In this document: piece after piece, positions 61,701 to 64,000 of the stretch
Layout of the letters: every line of letters begins with the position of its first letter
Numbering within the stretch: position 1 is the first letter of the stretch
NCBI GenBank assembly: GCA_964493505.1
Contig: CAZBNP010000018.1
Coordinates: forward strand, 1-64,000
Direction of reading: 5' to 3'
DNA length: 64,000 nt
DNA from: Chryseosolibacter sp964493505
GTDB taxonomy: Bacteria > Bacteroidota > Bacteroidia > Cytophagales > Cyclobacteriaceae
Program-made: the position numbers and the translations under genes
The notes under the pieces: model-generated
The model's input: only the letters and a program-made list of their open reading frames with translations
Database searches by the model: none
Told to the model about the DNA's origin: nothing

Positions 61701-62952
61701 CTCCGTTGCGGGTGAACCCGCTCGTCACTGTTGCAAAGAGATCGTTGGCGGCGTTTGACGTCGGGCGGTTGCCTCCCAGCCCCTGCACACTGGCATTGTG
61801 AATTCTCCGGCTTTCACCGAGATCCATCAGACCCACTACGTTTCGAAGCGTTTGGGTGTCATTGTTCCGGTTGAGAATATACACTTCAACACGGGTAATG
61901 TTCACGCCGGAAGTGACTTGCGGAAGGTTCTGGATCCAGGCTCTGTAATTGTCGCGGAAGTAATGTCCGAGGAAGAAGTGACGGTTTTCGTCATAGTTTG
62001 ACGAAATGATCTCGAATGGCCGCCCCTGACCGTTACTGCCGCTCGGAATTTCAATAGACTCTACCTTGCCGCGTTGTGTCGAAGCGATAGTCGTGACGTT
62101 CAGCTTGCCGAACTGCATCTGCGCCTTTACACCGAAGAGGTTTTGCGCCCCCTGAATGAGTGTGTTGTTCAGGGGAAGGCTCACATTACCGATCTCAAGT
62201 TTTTGGAGGATGTCTTCTTTGTAACCTGTGTACTCGACTTTCATGTTGTTCTGAAAATCGAATGAATTGTTGTTGTCGAAGTTTGCGGTAACAGCTAGTT
62301 TTTCCCCAACCTTTCCGACAACGCTCATGTTGATTTGCTGGTCGAATTCAAATCCTCCATTGCGTTGCTGCCTGATCGGTATTGACGGGTTGCTGATTTT
62401 TTGAAAGGAGCCACCAAAGTCAAGGGTTACAAAACCACGCGGCACTAACTCGACGTAGCTGCCCCCGAAGATGCGGTCAAACACGGGGCTGACAAATATT
62501 TTTGGCGTAAACCCGCGTCCGCTCACCGCGCTTTCACCGTCAAGTGCCCGTGATCTTGTTTTCCAGTAATTCTTCAGCGTCTGGCGGTCGCGGTACTGCT
62601 TGAACTCCTCAAACGTCATACCGGTCGCGGGGCGGTAGTCAAGACCGCCGATCTTTTCCTGAATCGTGTAATTAAGGCCCGTGTCGATTTCCACGCCGAG
62701 TTTAAACAGGTTTGGATCCCTGAGGAAAAAGGGTGACTCGGTTGTCCGGTTGGAAAAGGGGTCGCCGTAGCGGTCGGTAGGGGAGAAAGTGGGACGCCGG
62801 CTCGGTTCGTAGGTTGCAGGTACCGTATCCTGTGACACCCGCGCTGTGTCGGTACGTTGCGCGAATACACGCTGGGGTAATACCATGCAGAGCCAGATCA
62901 GTAGCAGGCTGACGGAGTATGCGGCGCAATTCTTACAGGTAACGGGAGCCAA
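55702..62952 (-). CDS. sprA: Type IX secretion system outer membrane translocon SprA (Sov)
   Basis: 2416-residue outer membrane protein, within the size range of SprA (about 2300-2500). A signal peptide (residues 1-32, ending VFAQ) leads to the typical N-terminal segment RALDGESAVSGRGFTPKIFVSPVFDRIFGGSYVELVPRG (given here only as a landmark; positions about 138-176), and regular TonB-free beta-barrel strands follow to the C-terminal FGIQVRFSLAQ. SprA forms a very large single-chain barrel through which folded cargo with C-terminal signals leaves the cell; it is needed for gliding and for adhesin and enzyme export. A Pro/Thr/Arg-rich stretch sits at about 1927-1960. Neighbours maeB-ruvA upstream and gcvH downstream match the usual synteny. 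Confidence 0.97.
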   Translation of the reverse strand: MAPVTCKNCAAYSVSLLLIWLCMVLPQRVFAQRTDTARVSQDTVPATYEPSRRPTFSPTDRYGDPFSNRTTESPFFLRDPNLFKLGVEIDTGLNYTIQEKIGGLDYRPATGMTFEEFKQYRDRQTLKNYWKTRSRALDGESAVSGRGFTPKIFVSPVFDRIFGGSYVELVPRGFVTLDFGGSFQKISNPSIPIRQQRNGGFEFDQQINMSVVGKVGEKLAVTANFDNNNSFDFQNNMKVEYTGYKEDILQKLEIGNVSLPLNNTLIQGAQNLFGVKAQMQFGKLNVTTIASTQRGKVESIEIPSGSNGQGRPFEIISSNYDENRHFFLGHYFRDNYRAWIQNLPQVTSGVNITRVEVYILNRNNDTQTLRNVVGLMDLGESRRIHNASVQGLGGNRPTSNAANDLFATVTSGFTRNGDDVNQALENLFAGENNNGTDFEKITAARKLSPTEFTFHPQLGYITLTRKLQNDEAIAVAYEYTAGTGRHRVGELTDDIAGLKDEEVIFLKLLRPRKVSIRDQNDRIIPTWDLMMKNIYWLNVNQLSREGFQLRVIYRDDRTGIDNPQLQEGSSTLRERQLIEILGLDKLNQMNDPQRDGNFDFVEGITIDTRNGLIIFPYLEPFNVALREAFKDQPNEDVLIQKYAYDTLYRTTKADAELFATKNKFFLVGQYSSGSGSAREILIPGFGISQGSVRIFVGGIPLQEGTDYTVDYTFGKVIINNESILSSGKNISVQYEQSDPFAFQTRSLIGTRFDYRVNEDINLGSTFLYYNERPLVSRNQIGTEPARNMQYGLDFNINKDSRLLTKLVDAIPILQTKETSSINFTGEFAQLIPGTSNIIDGEGTAYVDDFENTATPYSLMSPQSWSLAATPVGDPRFDPSGGQPLDLRAGYKRAKLAWYTIDNQFYRQNGRFKPSNISEADVEKYHYQRAINVNEIYHQLEAQQGQYWQTTLDLAYYPNERGQYNYNPNLTSAGLLADDPRSNWGGVTTAIRAEVDFDKANIEYIEFWMMDPFLPGEGGQILLNEKNGVNNTTGGKFILQLGSISEDVARDSKHAFENGLPADGALETSASPNVWGYVTSQQFLTDAFNIESSSRANQDVGLDGLPTELEAAHFSDFINALNPGALEVVLQDPSADNYRHYFDAEFDRRNAQILERYKDYNGQDGNSPVTTTSDDIARSATQTPDNEDLNEDNTLNELEEYYEYDIDLKPGELFVGAEYIVDKVLAKKNNGFHDGVYWYLFRIPVRDFENKFGNITGFKSIRYMRMLLTDFQQPVVLRMSNFRMIGSRWRRYQSDLRGGGFQGDQEPEYNDFRVSVVNVEENWAWEEPTPGTPPTSPYRVPPGVERDQDVTSAIARQLNEQSVQVCVDDLADGDARAIFKNVGVDLFNYGRIKMFLHADSRSQDDELHAFLRLGTDFDQNYYEIEIPLKISNAEIQNPSRRDVWPEENEIDLDLNEFYALKAARDRERFPAGELYPRAGGKPVGRHLIRMVGRPDLSSVQVMMIGVRNPKSADRRAHSVCLWANELRVTDFETTPGWAVSTTLSARLADFATVTGALRHTTFGFGNVSSKIGERARDETTAYDVSASVNIDKLLPGNTGIKIPMFVSYENTTINPNYDPANPDMKVDAALKSFADPEDRSNFKKLIQDRTTRRSLNFVNVRKTKVKQDAVPHLWDIENLAFSYSYSEMQQANFFTKESLLRQYRGSVAYNFAPKAAGIEPFKDVKAFTTPYLKFLRDFNFNLLPSNISVRADLDRSFGKKIYRNSDGAYGTVSYSPANHLKYFTLNRQYNLRWDLSRSLSFEYSARANAVIDEPEGDIDSRAKRDSIMTNLKNFGRMKDFDQTFTINYRLPLDKFPITDWLSTDYRYQAGYNWRAGPINIPDAIAKEKNLQDLPDSLDFKHTIQNSRENNVTGKIDFVKLYNKVKFLKDLNTPRRPTRQPTTPQARAPVRPQPDTVKTTPGLIKGVARLLMSLRSVNATYSRTEGTLLPGFSRTPKFFGLDNDWQAPGWGFVTGSQDPNVRRVAARDGWLTQSTALTLPFTQTRNEMLNLRASVEPSADFKIQLDVKKEGTNMYQEIFRFDADNGGFETINPSRGGSYKVSFLSIRTAFNRTNGDIDSEIFGTFEENLGIIKQRFQAFNGAEFDTTSQDVVIPAFIAAYSGADPRGVSLSPFPRTPMPNWRVDYTGLGKVGVLADIFQSVTISHAYQSSYSVLNYSNSLDANDPALVSMDKPIEDYNRTYSGIFNSDGKYIPLYVISQVLISEQFAPLVGINVRTKNRLTARAEYKTKRDLALNISNAQVTELNSRDVSCEIGFTKNNMRLPFKSQGRTIVLKNDVTFRMNFSITDTQTIQRKVDDLSTITNGNINFQLRPNISYVVNEKLTMQGYFERTINEPLVTNSYPRATTRFGIQVRFSLAQ

Positions 62953-62984
62953 GTTAATTCACCATTTACGCGACGAGCCAGTGG

Positions 62985-63578
62985 CTACGCATTCTTAAGT
63001 GCTTGCTTTACTAAATCTTCTAAAGTAATGGTATTTCCTGAGTTTTTCAGGACCGAATCGACACTTTTCTCGGCTGCCGCTTTGGGAAGGCCAAGAGTGA
63101 GCAAAGCAGATAACGCTTCTTTGCGCAAAGTATTGTGTGTAGGCACTGAAAGGTGAGGCTGTGATTCATCCCAGCTTTCCTTTTTCAGTTTGTCGCGGAG
63201 GTCGATGATGACTCGTTGGGCTGTTTTGGCGCCGATGCCCTTTATCGATTGAAGGGCGGCGGTGTTCTCCTGAACGATCGCGGTTTTCAGCTCCGCGCTG
63301 TCCATGTACGACAGCATCACGATGGCGGTGCTGGGTCCTACGCCGTTTACCGTGATGAGTTGCTGAAACAACTTCTTTTCAGCTTCCCTGCTAAAGCCGA
63401 AAAGTATGTGCGCGTCCTCTCTGATCGCGAGATGGGTATGGAGGAGAATGTCCTCCTGATCTTTGATTTCAGAGTACGTGGCGAGTGATACATTGGCATG
63501 ATAGCCCACGCCGCCAACATCGATCACGACGTGGGTTGGATCCTTGTATACGAGTCTGCCCTTCAGAAAAGCAATCAT
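62985..63578 (-). CDS. ruvA: Holliday junction branch migration protein RuvA
   Basis: 197 residues. Domain I is an OB fold (MIAFLKGRLVYKDPTHVVIDVGGVGYHANVS), domain II has the helix-hairpin-helix pairs LITVNGVGPSTAIVML and LQSIKGIGAKTAQRVIIDL, and domain III (about 150-197) contacts RuvB. It recognises four-way DNA junctions. Lies between maeB and sprA (32 nt before the sprA start), the usual order in the phylum; ruvB and ruvC are not adjacent. Confidence 0.97.
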   Translation of the reverse strand: MIAFLKGRLVYKDPTHVVIDVGGVGYHANVSLATYSEIKDQEDILLHTHLAIREDAHILFGFSREAEKKLFQQLITVNGVGPSTAIVMLSYMDSAELKTAIVQENTAALQSIKGIGAKTAQRVIIDLRDKLKKESWDESQPHLSVPTHNTLRKEALSALLTLGLPKAAAEKSVDSVLKNSGNTITLEDLVKQALKNA

Positions 63579-63629
63579 GTTGGATCTGTTTACACGAGTA
63601 TATCAGTTATTGGTGACGCGCGACTCAGT

Positions 63630-63671
63630 TTCACGATAAAGAACCTGCTTAGGCAGGTGCCCTATCGTGAA
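63630..63671. other. Two-tier hairpin at the maeB stop codon
   Basis: Outer arms TTCACGATA (63630-63638) and TATCGTGAA (63663-63671), 9 bp; inner arms ACCTGC (63643-63648) and GCAGGT (63653-63658), 6 bp, loop TTAG. It covers the last codons and stop of maeB. There is no T-run on either side, so it is not a standard terminator; it may mark an mRNA 3' end or processing site between maeB and ruvA. Confidence 0.5.
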
Positions 63672-64000
63672 GTGTTTTGTTCGTGCAATTGCGCGTCGAC
63701 CACCGCGATAGCGGCCATATTTACGATTTCCCGGATAGTACTTCCGAGCTGGAGAATATGAACTGGTTTCTTCATCCCCAGGAGAATTGGTCCGATCGCC
63801 TCGGCTCCACCGATTTCCATCACCAGTTTGTAAGCGATGTTCCCCGACGCGAGATTCGGGAAGATCAGTGTATTGGCTCCCTCTTGCGAGAGCACACTGA
63901 ACGGATATGTTTCCTGTTGAATCTCGGTATTGAGGGCGACGTTGGCCTGGATCTCTCCTTCGACGATAAGGCCCGGGTTTCTTTCTTTGGCAATTTTCAC
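63662..64000 (-). CDS. maeB: NADP-dependent malic enzyme, C-terminal (phosphotransacetylase-like) part
   Basis: 112 residues of a gene cut by the window edge; the N-terminal malic enzyme domain lies beyond 64000. The visible part (MKIAKERNPGLIVEGEIQAN, LIFPNLASGNIAYKLVMEIGGAEAIGPILLGMKKPVHIL, STIREIVNMAAIAVVDAQ) is the end of the phosphate acetyltransferase-like domain of MaeB-type malic enzymes. A separate pta cannot be excluded from this piece alone, but the GMKKPVHILQLGSTIREIVNMAAIA ending and the neighbour ruvA favour maeB. The enzyme makes pyruvate and NADPH from malate. Confidence 0.85.
   Translation of the reverse strand: MKIAKERNPGLIVEGEIQANVALNTEIQQETYPFSVLSQEGANTLIFPNLASGNIAYKLVMEIGGAEAIGPILLGMKKPVHILQLGSTIREIVNMAAIAVVDAQLHEQNTSR

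Noticed and set aside
1..64000. tRNA, rRNA, tmRNA, prophage, toxin-antitoxin or defence genes
   Set aside because: No sequence in the window supports any of these; the intergenic gaps are short and the genes are mostly housekeeping.

Overview
The window is a chromosomal segment of a member of the Bacteroidetes (Bacteroidota), most likely order Cytophagales. The evidence is the 2416-residue SprA translocon of the type IX secretion system, the neighbourhood maeB-ruvA-sprA-gcvH (from my knowledge of the phylum, typical of gliding Bacteroidetes), a eukaryote-like class Ia NrdB, a DhnA-type aldolase, a DUF4105 protein, and many promoters of the Bacteroidetes form (TTTG, about 19 nt, TAnnTTTG). Ribosome binding sites of the Shine-Dalgarno type are largely absent, as expected for the phylum. 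Genes are dense, and most are housekeeping genes on the minus strand.

Layout. 1-930: a REP-like repeat island around a single-domain Y1 (RAYT) transposase. 0.9-5.0 kb: a lone receiver protein and nrdB-nrdA. 5.0-5.4 kb: a regulatory gap with three phased DnaA-box-like repeats. 5.4-7.2 kb: rplU-rpmA and hemE. 7.2-11.6 kb (minus): accD, fbaB, then the rpsP-rimM-trmD-rplS group, interrupted by an internal terminator and a separate rplS promoter. 11.8-17.5 kb (plus): sucA-sucB-lpd (2-oxoglutarate dehydrogenase). 17.6-22.2 kb: DUF4105 protein, radical SAM/SPASM protein, a tiny Cys-rich membrane protein, inositol-phosphatase family protein, rsmI, a pterin dehydratase and a DUF493 protein. 22.3-28.6 kb (minus): an envelope-biogenesis row, coaX, FadL-like outer membrane protein, lptC, a 53-residue membrane protein, a CorC/GldE-like protein and ppiD. 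28.7-34.3 kb: anmK, lysC, dnaK, aldo/keto reductase. 34.4-37.1 kb (plus): prfC, an RluA-type synthase and a small membrane protein. 37.1-45.3 kb (minus): atpC/atpD, a histidine kinase, a NatAB-type ABC exporter, a secreted beta-solenoid-like protein and grpE-dnaJ. 45.5-49.2 kb: hpt-adk-obgE, sdaA and a DUF3299 protein. 49.2-55.2 kb: gcvP, a secreted M28 peptidase, lipA and gcvH. 55.7-64 kb: sprA, ruvA and the 3' part of maeB.

How genes connect. A lipoate theme runs through the window: lipA makes the cofactor used by sucB and gcvH, and lpd serves both complexes. hpt-adk and nrdAB supply nucleotides. dnaK, grpE and dnaJ form one chaperone machine from two loci. lptC, ppiD, the FadL-like protein and sprA all concern the outer membrane.

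No rRNA, tRNA, CRISPR array, prophage or toxin-antitoxin pair was seen. I did not find a clear novel multi-gene system. The points most worth a second look are the REP/RAYT island, the phased DnaA-like boxes between nrdB and rplU, a terminator hairpin that contains the lptC start codon, a DnaJ with half its zinc finger, an AccD with no zinc-ribbon cysteines, and two small membrane proteins.
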